DNA of 5,771 nt from a bacterium (GTDB taxonomy: Bacteria > Verrucomicrobiota > Kiritimatiellia > UBA8416): contig JAIFLS010000160.1 of the NCBI GenBank assembly GCA_020048935.1, positions 1-5,771 on the forward strand. Direction: 5' to 3'. Both the position numbers and the translations under genes were made by a program. Within the stretch, counting starts at the first letter, position 1, and each line of letters starts with the position of its first letter. The notes beneath the pieces are model-generated. The model was not told the DNA's origin, did not search any database, and saw only the letters and a program-made list of their open reading frames with translations. This document shows, piece by piece, positions 5,655 through 5,771 of the stretch.

Positions 5655-5769
5655 ATGTAAAGATGCGTCCCCGATGGCCCTGATTCTGTTCGTCCTCGCC
5701 CGGACATCCCAGCAGAAACCATCCGGCATATGCCCAAGCCGGGAAGCCCAGTAAGGCAAAGGCAGTGAA
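5644..5769 (-). CDS. Possible C-terminus of a hydrophobic (membrane?) protein, continuing beyond the window
   Basis: One minus-strand frame is open from the right edge to a TAA at 5644-5646, giving 41 residues that begin FTAFALLGFPAWAYAGWFLL and then turn charged (CPGEDEQNQ). The first 20 residues would suit a transmembrane helix followed by a polar tail, as at the end of a membrane protein. The last eight residues (GRIFTFDI) are translated from the 25-nt repeat, and the stop lies one base beyond it, so the original C-terminus may have been replaced. The frame has no visible start, and another minus frame and one plus frame are also open here, so this is tentative. Confidence 0.35.
   Translation of the reverse strand, partial: FTAFALLGFPAWAYAGWFLLGCPGEDEQNQGHRGRIFTFDI
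5647..5671. repeat. Right 25-nt inverted terminal repeat of the transposase element
   Basis: The sequence beginning AATGTCAAATGTAAAGATGC and ending GTCCC is the exact reverse complement of 4570-4594 and of 4529-4553. Identity stops at both edges of the 25 bases. It contains a small direct repeat (AATGTCA, AATGTAA) but no strong internal hairpin, unlike classical REP sequences. Confidence 0.93.
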
Positions 5770-5771
5770 CG

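Larger units (their letters stand above)
4529..5671 (-). mobile_element. RAYT-type element: Y1 transposase gene between inverted 25-nt repeats
   Basis: A single transposase gene lies between inverted copies of a 25-nt sequence: left 4529-4553 and 4570-4594 (tandem), right 5647-5671. Counting the inner left copy, the unit is 1102 bases (4570-5671). The repeats point into the element. IS200/IS605 members lack inverted repeats, whereas RAYT genes are commonly flanked by inverted REP copies, so the layout suits a RAYT locus. Whether the whole unit moves, or the gene only mobilises the repeats, cannot be told from one copy. I see no obvious target-site duplication. Confidence 0.7.

Noticed and set aside
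5672..5767. Plus-strand frame at the right edge ending in TGA (reads DGPDSVRPRP...)
   Set aside because: Open only for about 30 codons, Pro/Arg-rich, no start with a ribosome site; the minus-strand hydrophobic frame looks more like protein.

Overview
The window looks like a chromosomal stretch from a GC-rich, environmental bacterium. A PVC-group or Kiritimatiellota/Lentisphaerota-like origin is my guess. It rests on the mix of a GH130 glycosidase, a divergent secreted alkaline phosphatase, dispersed 'cgagaacg'-type hairpins and a large REP-associated transposase flanked by intergenic repeats. No rRNA or marker gene confirms this.

Left part (1-2074): a divergent pair. On the minus strand, running off the left edge, is the N-terminal half of an NAD(P)-dependent aldehyde dehydrogenase of the PuuC-like type. 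On the plus strand is a complete GH130 enzyme (beta-mannoside phosphorylase or hydrolase family). They share a 197-base intergenic region that holds a sigma70-like promoter for the GH130 gene, a 10-bp palindrome and a small hairpin.

Middle part (2208-4359): a small secreted protein of unknown function, then a secreted PhoA-superfamily alkaline phosphatase. The phosphatase keeps the nucleophile, the phosphate-binding arginine and the acidic metal ligands, but the three histidine zinc ligands of E. coli PhoA appear to be replaced. It is bracketed by two unrelated hairpin repeats: an imperfect 29-nt-arm hairpin in its 5' leader region and a perfect 24-bp inverted repeat just after its stop codon. 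Gaps of 133 and 151 bases between the plus-strand genes leave it open whether they are cotranscribed.

Right part (4499-5671): a RAYT-like Y1/HUH transposase gene on the minus strand, with a DnaA-like helix-turn-helix tail. It lies between inverted copies of a 25-nt repeat. The left end carries two copies inside a perfect 41-bp tandem duplication, next to an 11-bp tandem duplication. The right copy supplies the -35 box of a good promoter whose predicted start point lies almost on the transposase ATG, and the left copy supplies the transposase stop codon. To the right is an open reading frame, probably the hydrophobic C-terminus of another minus-strand gene, which also stops inside or at the edge of the repeat.

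The metabolic genes are individually recognisable. The less ordinary content is the repeat/transposase architecture and the variant phosphatase active site. I see no CRISPR array, tRNA or rRNA.
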